Of a stretch of 64,000 nucleotides of DNA, positions 20,633 through 29,608 are shown in pieces. Location: assembly GCF_025685605.1 (NCBI RefSeq), contig NZ_JAGTUT010000001.1, forward strand, positions 4,092,001-4,156,000, read 5' to 3'. Numbering within the stretch: position 1 is the stretch's first letter; every line of letters starts with the position of its first letter. Below the pieces are notes generated by a model, which was not told where the DNA came from, did no database searches, and was given only the letters and a program-made list of their open reading frames with translations. Origin of the DNA: Granulicella arctica (GTDB lineage: Bacteria > Acidobacteriota > Terriglobia > Terriglobales > Acidobacteriaceae). Position numbers and translations under genes: made by a program.

Positions 20633-21865
20633 TTAGACCTCGACGAGGATATGGCCGTAGCGCTTTTGCACGTACTCGTCCAGGATGACCTGAAACTCTT
20701 CTACGATGCGGTCGCCTTTGAGGGTCATGGCCAGCTTGCCATCGATATAGACGGGTGCCTTGGGCTCTTCAAAGGTGCCGGGAAGAGAGATGCCAATGTT
20801 GGCATGCTTGCTTTCGCCGGGGCCATTGACGATACAGCCCATGACGGCTAGTTTGAGCTCTTCGACGCCGGGATATTGCTTCTTCCACTCGGGCATGGAT
20901 TCGACGAGATAGGACTGGATGCGTTCTGCCAACTCCTGAAAGTAGGTGGAGGTGGTGCGACCGCAGCCCGGACAGGAGGTGACCTGCGGCATGAAGGAGC
21001 GGATATTGAGGGATTGGAGAATCTGCTGTCCGCAGCGGACCTCTTCGGAGCGATCGCCGCCGGGCGTAGGCGTAAGTGAGACACGGATGGTGTCGCCGAT
21101 ACCGGCGAGGAGGAGCGGGGACAGGCCAGCGGTAGAGGCAACAACGCCCTTCATGCCCATGCCTGCTTCGGTGAGGCCGAGGTGAAGGGTGTAGTCGCAA
21201 CGGCTGGCGAGTTCGGTGTAGACGTCGATGAGGTCGCGAACACCCGAGACTTTGGCTGAGAGGATGATCTGGTCGCGACGGAGGCCGTAGCGTTCGGCGG
21301 CAGCGGCGTTGTCGAGAGCGGAGACAACCATGGCTTCCATCATGACGTCGCGAGCTTCGAGCGGCTGCGAGAGCCTTGAGTTCTCATCCATCATCTTGGT
21401 GAGGAGAGCCTGATCGAGCGAACCCCAGTTGACACCGATCCGAACGGGCTTCTGATGCTTGACGGCGACCTCAACCATGGTGCGGAAGTTATCGTCATCT
21501 TTACGGCCGATAGAGCAGTTGCCGGGATTGATACGATACTTGGCGAGGGACTGAGCACAGTCAGGATACCTGGCGAGGAGCTGATGGCCGTTATAGTGAA
21601 AGTCGCCGATGAGGGGTGTGGTCCAACCCTTGGCTGCTAGCTGCTCGACGATGTAGGGGACGGCTTTGGCGGCGTCGTCGTTGTTGACAGTAATGCGGAC
21701 GAGCTCCGAGCCGGCGCGCGCGAGGGCAGCGACCTGCTGGACGGTGGAGTCAATATCTGCGGTGTCGGTGTTGGTCATGGATTGGACCACGACGGGGTGT
21801 CCGAAGCCTGTGAGGACGCCACCGATATTGACCGGGATGGACCGGCGACGATTGATCTGCGGCAT
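20633..21865 (-). CDS. ispG: 4-hydroxy-3-methylbut-2-en-1-yl diphosphate synthase (IspG/GcpE)
   Basis: This 4Fe-4S enzyme of the MEP isoprenoid pathway converts MEcPP to HMBPP in the cytoplasm. The 410-residue protein shows the conserved start ([19 protein letters not shown]), [10 protein letters not shown], and the C-terminal cluster ligands CPGCGR and [10 protein letters not shown], followed by [13 protein letters not shown]. The length is that of the short bacterial form without the inserted domain. A GGAG ribosome site precedes the ATG. It is an ordinary housekeeping gene next to tRNA-Arg. Confidence 0.97.
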   Translation of the reverse strand: MPQINRRRSIPVNIGGVLTGFGHPVVVQSMTNTDTADIDSTVQQVAALARAGSELVRITVNNDDAAKAVPYIVEQLAAKGWTTPLIGDFHYNGHQLLARYPDCAQSLAKYRINPGNCSIGRKDDDNFRTMVEVAVKHQKPVRIGVNWGSLDQALLTKMMDENSRLSQPLEARDVMMEAMVVSALDNAAAAERYGLRRDQIILSAKVSGVRDLIDVYTELASRCDYTLHLGLTEAGMGMKGVVASTAGLSPLLLAGIGDTIRVSLTPTPGGDRSEEVRCGQQILQSLNIRSFMPQVTSCPGCGRTTSTYFQELAERIQSYLVESMPEWKKQYPGVEELKLAVMGCIVNGPGESKHANIGISLPGTFEEPKAPVYIDGKLAMTLKGDRIVEEFQVILDEYVQKRYGHILVEV

Positions 21866-21939
21866 AGCGATTCTCCATCTATAAGGGTAACACTGGAGGT
21901 AGTGGCGACGAGGATAGGCTGCGATACACTGAGTGCGAT

Positions 21940-22016
21940 GGCCCGGTAGCTCAGTTGCATAGAGCAGCGCACTCCTAACGCGAAGGTCGCAGGTTGGACT
22001 CCTGCCCGGGCCACCA
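21940..22016 (+). tRNA. tRNA-Arg (anticodon CCT)
   Basis: This 77-nt cloverleaf has a 7-bp acceptor stem (GGCCCGG with CCGGGCC), D stem GCTC/GAGC, T stem GCAGG/CCTGC and an encoded CCA. The anticodon loop is CTCCTAA, giving CCT for codon AGG. The anticodon stem pairs only at its three central positions; the outer G27/A43 and inner A31/C39 positions do not pair. A TACACT sequence 9 nt upstream could be its -10 box. No island-type repeat of its 3' end was noticed nearby. Confidence 0.85.
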
Positions 22017-22415
22017 ATAAATTATTGAGTCACACGATCTGGATGACACGCCCTAGAAGGTTGGGGTCACTCTTGGGTGATCGAACATTGGCCTAATCAG
22101 TCGATGGCATGAGACTCGCTCGCCTCTACTTCAGCAAGAAGGGTCGCCGAGATCATGGCCGCCCTTCTCATTGCGTGGTGATTCCACTTTGCGGCTGGAA
22201 GCTCCCAGGGCGGTTGTCGCCTAAAGTGAGGTGCCGGGCTGGAAGCTGTGCATTGCATCCCTACAGCTACTCAGAAGATGACATTCGTGGCGAATTTTCA
22301 GAACAACCTTCCCATAAGACCAGCGGTGGACGTATGATGCTTTGACTTTGGAAACGTTTCCAGGTTGTTTCAGAGCTTATGTGGGCTGACATGCCATTTT
22401 TGCCAGGGAGTCACT
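22017..22415. other. Intergenic region with GH76 promoter area
   Basis: These 399 bp between tRNA-Arg and the GH76 gene hold no convincing gene. The only strong signal is the LacI-type palindrome at 22349-22362, listed separately. Confidence 0.45.
22349..22362. promoter_or_regulatory. LacI-family operator-like palindrome
   Basis: The sequence TGGAAACGTTTCCA is a perfect 14-bp palindrome with the central CG step typical of LacI/GalR-family operators. It lies 54 bp upstream of the GH76 start, where a repressor could block transcription. No LacI-type regulator is encoded in the window, so the regulator would be elsewhere. Confidence 0.7.
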
Positions 22416-25295
22416 ATGCCTCGTCTTCTCGCCGGGTCCGTCGTAGCAGCGATGTTGTTGATGTTCAGCTCATTCTTGCCGCGAGCAAACGCGCAAGGAT
22501 CAGCGCAACCGACACTGGCACAGCAAACTAAGGCTGGCATCGACGAGATGCAACGGCTGTACACGCCTTCGACCGGGCTCTACCAGGGAACAAACTGGTG
22601 GCCATCTGCGAACGAACTCACTACGCTGGCCGATTATTCCCTGTTAACCAATTCGACGAGCTACAGCGGCATCTTCGCAAATACGCTCCAGTTGGCGCCC
22701 AACCAAAATGCTGGTTTTCTGGACAACTTTTATGACGACGAAGGATGGTGGGCTCTGGCTTGGATCGCCGCTTACGATGTGACCAAGAACCCGCAATACC
22801 TCACTACAGCCGGTTCAATCTTCGCCGATATGACGGGCGGCTGGGACTCAACATGTGGCGGCGGTATCTGGTGGAGCAAAGATCGGGCTTACAAGAATGC
22901 GATTGCGAATGAGCTCTTTCTGTCGGTAGCGGCTCATCTGGCGAACCGGACCGCGGCAAGCGATCGGGCAGGGTACCTCTCCTGGGCCAACCAGGAGTGG
23001 GCCTGGTTTCAAGGTTCGGGGATGATCAACAGCCAGAACTTGATTAATGATGGTCTGACGACTTCTACCTGCACGAACAACGGGCAGACTACGTGGACTT
23101 ACAACCAGGGGGTTGTGCTGGGTGGTCTTGTTGAGTTGAACCAGGCACAGCCGGCTCCTGTGCTTATGGCGACTGCGAATAGCATTGCCCAGTCTGCCAT
23201 CAGCCACCTGACGGACAGTAATGGTGTGCTGCATGACGCCGGTGAGCCGAACCTTGGAGCGGACGGTCCACAGTTCAAGGGTGTGTTCCTGCGCAATCTA
23301 ATGGCACTTACATCGGTGTCCCCGCAGCAACAGTACGCGGACTTTGCACTGACGAACGCCGAAAGCATCTGGTACACCTCGCGAAATGCGAACAATGCGT
23401 TCGGACAAGTTTGGACGGGACCGTTCGACGCCGTCTATACCGCCAGTCAAGGCTCAGCGGTGGACGCTTTCGTCGCTGCGCTAGCCGCATCGCAAAACCC
23501 GAGCTTGAATACACTTCCCGACTTTACCCTGACTGCATCTCCCGCTTCGTTTAACCTCGTGCCCGGGGGGGCGGCAGTGGCTACGGTGATGCTTACGCCG
23601 GAGAACGGCTTTGCAAACACAGTGGAACTGAGAGCCTCCGTTGTTCAGGCACCGGCCGGAGTGACGGCCTCGATTGCAAGCTCAACACTGACCGGTAGCG
23701 GGCAGACGACACTAAACATCGATACAACAGGGCAGACACCTGGAGGCACACTGGTGGTTGCGGTGACCGGCACCAGTGGCGGACTGATCCACACTGCCTA
23801 TGTGCAGCTCCTCTTGCCGGATTTCGTCCTTAGTACCACGGCTTCGATACTCTACCTGAATCAGGGTGGAAGCACGAGCACGGCGGTTGCGGTGAATGCT
23901 ATTAATGGATTTGCAAGCCAGGTTGCTCTCTCGGTAGCGGGCGTTCCACCGCTTGTCAGCGCGAGATTTTCTCCACCGGCGGCTACCGGGACCAGCAAGT
24001 TGATACTCGCTGCCAGCGTGACCGCTCCGACCACAAGCGGGGCACAGATCACGGTCTCCGGTACCTCGGGTAGCACCTCGCACACGGCTGCATCACTCCC
24101 CGTAGCAATCAGCGCAGGACTTGGAGAGTGCGGGCTTGGCGATATCGTGAACCTTTCAAGCAGCTACAACCTCACGGCGATTCGTTCGGATGGTGCCGCC
24201 TTTACTGACGGCGGCATCGATAGTTTGGGGGACGCTCTATCCGGGGAGGTGCTGACACGAAACCGTGTGCTGAACGGGATCCACTTTCACATGGGTGAAG
24301 CCAATGTTCCGAATGCGGTTTACGGAGCCGGGCAGGTGATCGCTCTGCCCCACCGAAGGTATCAAACACTTCAGCTACTGGGTACTGGTATTCAAGGCAC
24401 TCAGATGAATCAAGTTGTCACCATAACCTATACCGACGGCTCAACTTCGCAACTACTTGCCAGCTTCAGCGACTGGTTCAGTCCGTCGGTAAATGTCAAC
24501 GAGGAAGAAGCTATTGCGATGCCGTACCGTAACACGAGCAGCGGCACTGCTGACGATCGTCAGTTCAATGTGTACGGCTACACCCTGTTGCTCGACAGTA
24601 GCAAGCCTGTGAAAAGCATGACGCTGCCGTTAAATCGTAATGTCGTAGTGTTGGCGGCAACCTTATCTGAACTACCGTTGGGCAAAGAGGTGAACCTGTC
24701 CAGCGTCTACAACGCTACAGGCATCACCACAGACGGAACGTCCACACCGTCGAATGGCGGGGTGGATGGAGAGGGCTATACGTTTTCAGCAAACGCGCTC
24801 AACGATCTGGGAGCAGGAGAAGAGATCGTGGTTGGTCCGTCTCGGTTTCACTTAGCGGCCGGCAATGTATCGGATGTGATGTACGCCGCCGGGCAGACTG
24901 TAACCCTCCCTGCGGGCGTCTACACTGAGCTAAAACTATTAGGAACAGGAGTGCAGGGGAATCAAGCCGATCAGGCGTTCATCGTGCACTATGATGATGG
25001 CTCATCTGAGACAGTCCATCAGAGCTTCAGCGACTGGTTCTCAGTGTCCGGAAATTCGAATGAATCGGTCGCAGTCAAGTTGGCATACCGTAATGGTAGC
25101 AACGGGATGGCGGCCGGCGGTCCATTAAACCTCTACCTCTATACGTTCAAGCTTTCTCCGTTCAAGCCGATCAAGAGCATTACGCTTCCAGTCAACAGGA
25201 ATGTCGTCGTGTTCTCCGTAACGCTGGTTCCGCTTTCAGCTGTGGACCTGGAGACAGTGATTTGTCCCGTGTTGGATAACTTTTCCGGCTGGTAG
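22416..25295 (+). CDS. Secreted GH76-type alpha-1,6-mannanase with repeated C-terminal modules
   Basis: This secreted glycosidase probably cleaves alpha-1,6-mannan, for example of fungal cell walls. The ATG at 22416 (959 residues) was chosen because AGGGAG precedes it and a signal peptide follows (MPRLLAGSVVAAMLLMF). The catalytic (alpha/alpha)6 part spans about residues 30-360 and contains FYDDEGWWALAW with the paired aspartates of GH76. Two Ig-like beta domains follow (about 370-560). Two copies of a roughly 170-residue module complete the protein, each opening with VNLSS-YN-T-I and carrying SFSDWFS and NRNVVV. The modules are probably carbohydrate-binding. A LacI-type operator lies upstream. 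Confidence 0.85.
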   Translation: MPRLLAGSVVAAMLLMFSSFLPRANAQGSAQPTLAQQTKAGIDEMQRLYTPSTGLYQGTNWWPSANELTTLADYSLLTNSTSYSGIFANTLQLAPNQNAGFLDNFYDDEGWWALAWIAAYDVTKNPQYLTTAGSIFADMTGGWDSTCGGGIWWSKDRAYKNAIANELFLSVAAHLANRTAASDRAGYLSWANQEWAWFQGSGMINSQNLINDGLTTSTCTNNGQTTWTYNQGVVLGGLVELNQAQPAPVLMATANSIAQSAISHLTDSNGVLHDAGEPNLGADGPQFKGVFLRNLMALTSVSPQQQYADFALTNAESIWYTSRNANNAFGQVWTGPFDAVYTASQGSAVDAFVAALAASQNPSLNTLPDFTLTASPASFNLVPGGAAVATVMLTPENGFANTVELRASVVQAPAGVTASIASSTLTGSGQTTLNIDTTGQTPGGTLVVAVTGTSGGLIHTAYVQLLLPDFVLSTTASILYLNQGGSTSTAVAVNAINGFASQVALSVAGVPPLVSARFSPPAATGTSKLILAASVTAPTTSGAQITVSGTSGSTSHTAASLPVAISAGLGECGLGDIVNLSSSYNLTAIRSDGAAFTDGGIDSLGDALSGEVLTRNRVLNGIHFHMGEANVPNAVYGAGQVIALPHRRYQTLQLLGTGIQGTQMNQVVTITYTDGSTSQLLASFSDWFSPSVNVNEEEAIAMPYRNTSSGTADDRQFNVYGYTLLLDSSKPVKSMTLPLNRNVVVLAATLSELPLGKEVNLSSVYNATGITTDGTSTPSNGGVDGEGYTFSANALNDLGAGEEIVVGPSRFHLAAGNVSDVMYAAGQTVTLPAGVYTELKLLGTGVQGNQADQAFIVHYDDGSSETVHQSFSDWFSVSGNSNESVAVKLAYRNGSNGMAAGGPLNLYLYTFKLSPFKPIKSITLPVNRNVVVFSVTLVPLSAVDLETVICPVLDNFSGW

Positions 25296-25791
25296 AGACT
25301 TCGCCGTAAATCGGTTTTCTTCGGTGAGACATGCTGATCGGCCCATCTTGTAGCGTCAGGATACTGACTATCGAGCAAGCGGGCAGTCAGCTGTATCCGG
25401 CTCTGGAGCGATGAGGGCGGAGCTTGCAAGTGGTGGCAACTACAACGTTGATGCACAATCACTCAAAGGAAAGATCTCTGGCAAAATAACCAAAGCCTTC
25501 CGCGCACAAAAAATCAACACGGTCTCAAAGCGAAGATTGGAACTGGCGGTCGCCCTATCGATTCTCGTTCCTGAAAGATCGAAATTAACTAAGTGGTTCT
25601 TCGCGAAGGGAACACAAAGACGAGTGAACCGAAACCAAGCTTGTCTCGGGCGGAAGTCCGCACCGCGAAGGAGAGCATGTGTCTGAGATGCCTTCAGCCC
25701 TTTGCGACCCTTTAGACTCGAACGAGACGATCCCAACTCCTTTGCGTAGAATCAATAACGTTTAGTAGTGACCCCAAAGAGAGTAGGTAAA
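25296..25791. other. Intergenic region without recognisable gene
   Basis: This 496-bp stretch between the GH76 and DUF1080 genes has only short open frames on either strand, with poor coding character. I see no RNA gene, no strong palindrome and no insertion sequence end. Confidence 0.4.
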
Positions 25792-26787
25792 ATGCCCGGA
25801 AAGAAAGACGTTTCATTCAACCGCGTAATGACGAAGATTCTGTTTATAGCTATGGCAGCGACCACGCTTGCCTCGACTGTCATCGCGCAAGACACCAAAG
25901 CGTTTCTTGGCCGCTGGGACATGACTGTTACTCCAGTCACTGGTAAATCTTATCCGCAGTGGATCGAGCTTACTGAGAGCGGCGGCAAAATTGAAGGTCG
26001 CGTTCAGCCGAGAGGTGGTGCATGGCATCTGATCACAGACGCCACTATGGATTCGGGCAAACTGATCGTGACTGTGGGAGAAGCGGCTCCCGGTGAAGCC
26101 GTTCGCTGGGAGCTCACATCTCCCGACGCAGGCAAGCTAACCGGCGTCGAGAAGCGCGGTGGCGTCGACGGCCCGATGCTCGCTGGCGTGAAGGCACCTC
26201 TACTGGATCGGTCCATGCCGAAGAAGTGGACGAAACCGGCGCCCCTTTTCGACGGCAAAGATCTCAAGGGTTGGGAGCCGATAGGTAACGTTGAGAACAA
26301 CAAATGGGTGGCTCGCGATGGCGAATTGGTGAATGACAATCCAGAGGTGCCCGGTCAACGAGGACACGGTGCTGCCAACATCATGACGACAGAGAAGTTC
26401 CAGGACTTCAAGCTGCATATTGAAGTGAACTGTCCGGAAGGCGGCAATAGCGGCATCTATCTGCGCGGTCGCTACGAGCTACAGGTAGGCACAGAGGGCG
26501 GAAAGCTGCCATCGCACGAGATGGGCGCGATCTACAGTTACTTTCCGCCACCAGAGGGTGCAGAAAATAATCTCGGAAAGTGGACGACCTTCGACGTGAC
26601 CTTCGTCGGCAGACGTGTGACGGTCTTGCGTGATGGCAGGATGTATCACGACAATGTCGAGATTCCTGGCCCGACCGGAGGCGCTCTTGACAGCAATGAG
26701 GCCGAGCCCGGGCCGTTCTATCTGCAGGGGGATCACCACGGGGTCATCATGTATCGCAACATTACCATCTCGGTGCCGAAAGGGTAA
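25792..26787 (+). CDS. Exported DUF1080 protein (3-keto-disaccharide hydrolase family)
   Basis: This 331-residue exported protein has a signal peptide (MTKILFIAMAATTLASTVIAQ) after the ATG at 25792; an in-frame ATG at 25828 is the alternative start. Residues about 35-120 form a small beta domain. The PF06439 concanavalin-like domain follows, with PLFDGKDLKGWEPIG, GGNSGIYLRGRYELQV and the closing HHGVIMYRNITI. Members of this family hydrolyse 3-keto-glycosides. The dehydrogenase genes that could make such substrates begin 424 bp downstream on the same strand. A stem-loop follows the stop codon. Confidence 0.82.
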   Translation: MPGKKDVSFNRVMTKILFIAMAATTLASTVIAQDTKAFLGRWDMTVTPVTGKSYPQWIELTESGGKIEGRVQPRGGAWHLITDATMDSGKLIVTVGEAAPGEAVRWELTSPDAGKLTGVEKRGGVDGPMLAGVKAPLLDRSMPKKWTKPAPLFDGKDLKGWEPIGNVENNKWVARDGELVNDNPEVPGQRGHGAANIMTTEKFQDFKLHIEVNCPEGGNSGIYLRGRYELQVGTEGGKLPSHEMGAIYSYFPPPEGAENNLGKWTTFDVTFVGRRVTVLRDGRMYHDNVEIPGPTGGALDSNEAEPGPFYLQGDHHGVIMYRNITISVPKG

Positions 26788-26810
26788 GGTTCACTAGGGT
26801 TACGCATCTG

Positions 26811-26858
26811 CCGGCTGCTTGTTCGTGTTGCGAGTCATGCAACCCGTGAGGCAGCCGG
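26811..26858 (+). terminator. Stem-loop after DUF1080 gene
   Basis: CCGGCTGC at 26811-26818 pairs with GCAGCCGG at 26851-26858, and an inner GTTGC/GCAAC hairpin lies in the loop. It sits 23 bp after the stop codon. No T-run follows, so it may be a processing or weak termination structure. Confidence 0.45.
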
Positions 26859-27175
26859 TCGCACTTTCACGAGGCATCTAAGAGCTTTGATCAAGATTTA
26901 GGGACAGGCGAATCGGCTGGAATTTGTGAGCAGCCTTCAGCACTGTCGCCGCCATGATCTCCCAATCAACTATCGATCCTTCCCCAGGCTCTCGCAACGT
27001 TGAAGAGTTGTTCCCTGTGCGTGTTGTATGGTGCACACCTGAGGCATCCGGCAACGGTGCCGAGGTTTAGTATTCTCCCGCTGCGCAGCTTCGTAGAAAG
27101 CGATATCTCGCATTGCCGCTCACTTCAAATCTCAGGCTCTTCACATTGAAGTTAGACATTTTGCGCTGGCGACAA

Positions 27176-27205
27176 TTGACTACCCGCGTTGTTAGCCCGT
27201 ACGAT
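27176..27205 (+). promoter_or_regulatory. Candidate sigma70-type promoter, possibly leaderless
   Basis: TTGACT (27176-27181) and TACGAT (27200-27205) are separated by 18 bp. The expected transcription start falls on or beside the ATG at 27212, and no ribosome site precedes that ATG. This suggests a leaderless message. The rest of the 26859-27175 interval shows no gene. Confidence 0.4.
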
Positions 27206-27211
27206 TCACCC

Positions 27212-27967
27212 ATGAAACGGCGCGACTTTGTAAAGGGCCTTGCTATGGCAACGGCAACGGCAAGTACAGCTCTAGGGCAGCAGCAGCCTGCTCCCCAGGC
27301 TCAGAATCCACCTCCAGCCACCAGCACGGTGGATCAAGGAACGATGGCGGTGCAGCCCTCTGCAGCGTCCAGCCCGAAGGCGGTTTCTCGCATGCAGCGA
27401 GATTCGCAGGTCCGCACGCCAACCATTCCTGTCTCGCAGCCCGATGCAGTGGCCATGACCGAGGCGCGTTATTTCACGCCGGTGCGCTTCGCCTCCCTGG
27501 TGCGTCTGTGTGAATTGCTGATGCCGGCAAACGACGACTATCCCAGCAGCATCAAGGCGGGAACACCAGAGTTCCTGGATTTCTATATCGGCGCATCGCC
27601 GGTCGAGCACCAGGTCATGTACAACACTGGCCTCGACCGTTTGAACGCCGACTGCATGAAGCAGTGCAGCCTGCCGTTTGCAAAGGCTGACGCGAAGCAG
27701 GCTGACGCTGTGATCCGCCCATTCCTGAAAGGCTGGATGAATGATCATCCGCCCACCGAAGTTCATTTCCGCTTCGTCAGTCTGGCGCATCGTGATATCC
27801 GCACGTCGACGATCAACTCGCCTGCATGGGCAACGGCAGCCGAGGCAGTAGGAGAGCGCACGCCAGGCGTCGGACTTTACTGGCATCCCATCGATCCTGG
27901 CATTCAGACATGGGTAAGTCATGGCATGGCGCAGGCTACTCCCACCCCGAAACTGAAGCACTCCTAA
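27212..27967 (+). CDS. Gluconate 2-dehydrogenase subunit 3-like small subunit, Tat-exported
   Basis: This 251-residue protein is the small subunit that accompanies a GMC-type flavoprotein dehydrogenase. The ATG at 27212 opens a twin-arginine signal (MKRRDFVKGLAMATATA). A proline/glutamine-rich linker follows, then the Gluconate_2-dh3 region (about 85-240) with LCELLMPANDDYPSSIKAGTPEFLDFYIG. In such complexes the flavoprotein partner has no signal of its own and is carried through Tat by this subunit, which fits the signal-less next gene, 31 bp downstream. Together they act in the periplasm. Confidence 0.85.
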   Translation: MKRRDFVKGLAMATATASTALGQQQPAPQAQNPPPATSTVDQGTMAVQPSAASSPKAVSRMQRDSQVRTPTIPVSQPDAVAMTEARYFTPVRFASLVRLCELLMPANDDYPSSIKAGTPEFLDFYIGASPVEHQVMYNTGLDRLNADCMKQCSLPFAKADAKQADAVIRPFLKGWMNDHPPTEVHFRFVSLAHRDIRTSTINSPAWATAAEAVGERTPGVGLYWHPIDPGIQTWVSHGMAQATPTPKLKHS

Positions 27968-27998
27968 GACACTCCCAGGCGAAGAAAGCAGAGTAAGC

Positions 27999-29570
27999 AT
28001 GGCGCAGAAGAAGGTTGACGTTCTCATCATCGGGTCAGGACACACAGGCGGCATGGCCGCGAAGATCCTCACCGAAAAAGGTATCGCCTGCACCATGCTG
28101 GATGCGGGTCCTATGCTCAACTTCGAGAGAGACCGCGAGTTGAAGCCCGTGCACGAGCTACCGTTTCGTGGCTTCGACGCACCGGGCCGACTCCCTCACG
28201 TGTATCAGGCCAGCGAGTTCAACTCGAACATGTGGGTCGACGAGAAGGTTATCCCGTACTACCATCCACCGGATCAGCCATACAACTGGGTCCGTGTCCG
28301 CAGTGTGGGCGGCCGTTCACCATTCTGGGGACGTCAGTCCTTTCGCCATAGCGACTTTGAATTCAAGTGCAAAGACCATGACGGCTTTGGAGAAAACTGG
28401 CCGATCTCTCTGAACGATCTACTCCCGTACTACCCACGCGTTGAGGATATCTTCCGCGTAACGGGCCACACGGACGGTCTGCCGCAGTATCCTGACGGCA
28501 AGTTTATCGAAGACAAGTCTCCCTGGTCCGGGGCCATGCAGCGGTTCGTCGACGCCGGCAAGAAGCAGGGCGTGCCGGTTACTAAGGCGCGTTCCGCTCT
28601 GGGCAAAGACGGCATGGCTGCGTCGCTCAACCTGGTCGTCCCCGATGCAGTCGCTACTGGCAAACTCACCACCATCCCCAACGCAGTCGTAACGCAGATC
28701 ACGGTTGATAAGAACACGGGCCTGGCGGACGGCGTCCTCTTCGTCGATCGTCACTCGCATCGCGAGATGGTGCTCAAGGCACGTGTAGTGATCGTTGCTG
28801 CGGGTACGCTTGAGACGACCCGCCTGCTGATGATCTCGAATATCTGCAACTCCAGCGGAGCGCTTGGTCATTACCTCACGGATCAGATCTATGGGGCGGG
28901 AATCATCTGCTCGGTTCCAGAGGCGCGTGACGGCAAAGGTGGCCATGGCCTCATGGGAGGAGGCGCCCTGATCCCACGCTTCCGCAATCTGGAGACCAAA
29001 AGCAACGGCTTTCTTCGCGGCTATGCGGTCAACGTCTCCACGAATAGCGGACCGTTCGATCCACGTGCGTTGCCTTTCTATGGCAAGGAACTCGACCAGA
29101 AGCTGCAGACCTACAACGGGAGCGGTTTTTCGACGAACATCATGGGCGAGACGCTTGGACACTACGAGAATCACGTCACGCTCAACAAGCAGGTGGTGGA
29201 TGCCTGGGGTATGCCCACGCTGAACATCTACACCAAGTACACCAGCAACGAAACGAACATGACCAAGGACTATATCGACACCATGTCTGCGATGGCAGAA
29301 GCAGCCGGGTTCGATATCCTGGTGAAGAATCATGAGTTCAACCCGCCCGGGTACTCCATTCATGAGCAGGGAACCGCGCGCATGAGCGATGATCCGAAAA
29401 AGGGTGTCGTGAACAAGTGGAATCAAAGCCACGACATGAAAAATCTGTTCATCACCGACGCCAGTGTCTTTGTGAGTGCGGGGTGGCAGAACCCCACGAT
29501 CACCATGTGTGCACTCGCGATGCGGGCGTCGGATTATCTTGCAGAAGAGATGCGCAAAGGAAACGTCTGA
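27999..29570 (+). CDS. GMC-family FAD oxidoreductase (sugar dehydrogenase large subunit)
   Basis: This 523-residue flavoprotein oxidises a sugar hydroxyl, probably at C3. The FAD-binding IIGSGHTGG is at the N-terminus (about residues 8-16) without any signal peptide. The C-terminal part has IHEQGTARM and VSAGWQNPTITMCALA, the usual GMC active-site and FAD-closing segments. It lies between the Tat-exported small subunit and a multiheme cytochrome, matching the glucoside 3-dehydrogenase gene order. Gluconate, fructose or sorbitol dehydrogenases share this layout, so the position of attack is inferred mainly from the nearby DUF1080 gene. Confidence 0.88.
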   Translation: MAQKKVDVLIIGSGHTGGMAAKILTEKGIACTMLDAGPMLNFERDRELKPVHELPFRGFDAPGRLPHVYQASEFNSNMWVDEKVIPYYHPPDQPYNWVRVRSVGGRSPFWGRQSFRHSDFEFKCKDHDGFGENWPISLNDLLPYYPRVEDIFRVTGHTDGLPQYPDGKFIEDKSPWSGAMQRFVDAGKKQGVPVTKARSALGKDGMAASLNLVVPDAVATGKLTTIPNAVVTQITVDKNTGLADGVLFVDRHSHREMVLKARVVIVAAGTLETTRLLMISNICNSSGALGHYLTDQIYGAGIICSVPEARDGKGGHGLMGGGALIPRFRNLETKSNGFLRGYAVNVSTNSGPFDPRALPFYGKELDQKLQTYNGSGFSTNIMGETLGHYENHVTLNKQVVDAWGMPTLNIYTKYTSNETNMTKDYIDTMSAMAEAAGFDILVKNHEFNPPGYSIHEQGTARMSDDPKKGVVNKWNQSHDMKNLFITDASVFVSAGWQNPTITMCALAMRASDYLAEEMRKGNV

Positions 29571-29608
29571 CATTGGCCGCGTACTTAGCTCTAAACGAAA
29601 CTCGTTTT

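Noticed and set aside
25411..25686. Open frame of 91 codons between GH76 and DUF1080 genes
   Set aside because: Lysine/arginine-rich product without start signal, and a competing frame on the other strand.
28419..29573. Leftward open frame of 384 codons
   Set aside because: Antisense shadow of the GMC oxidoreductase in GC-rich DNA.
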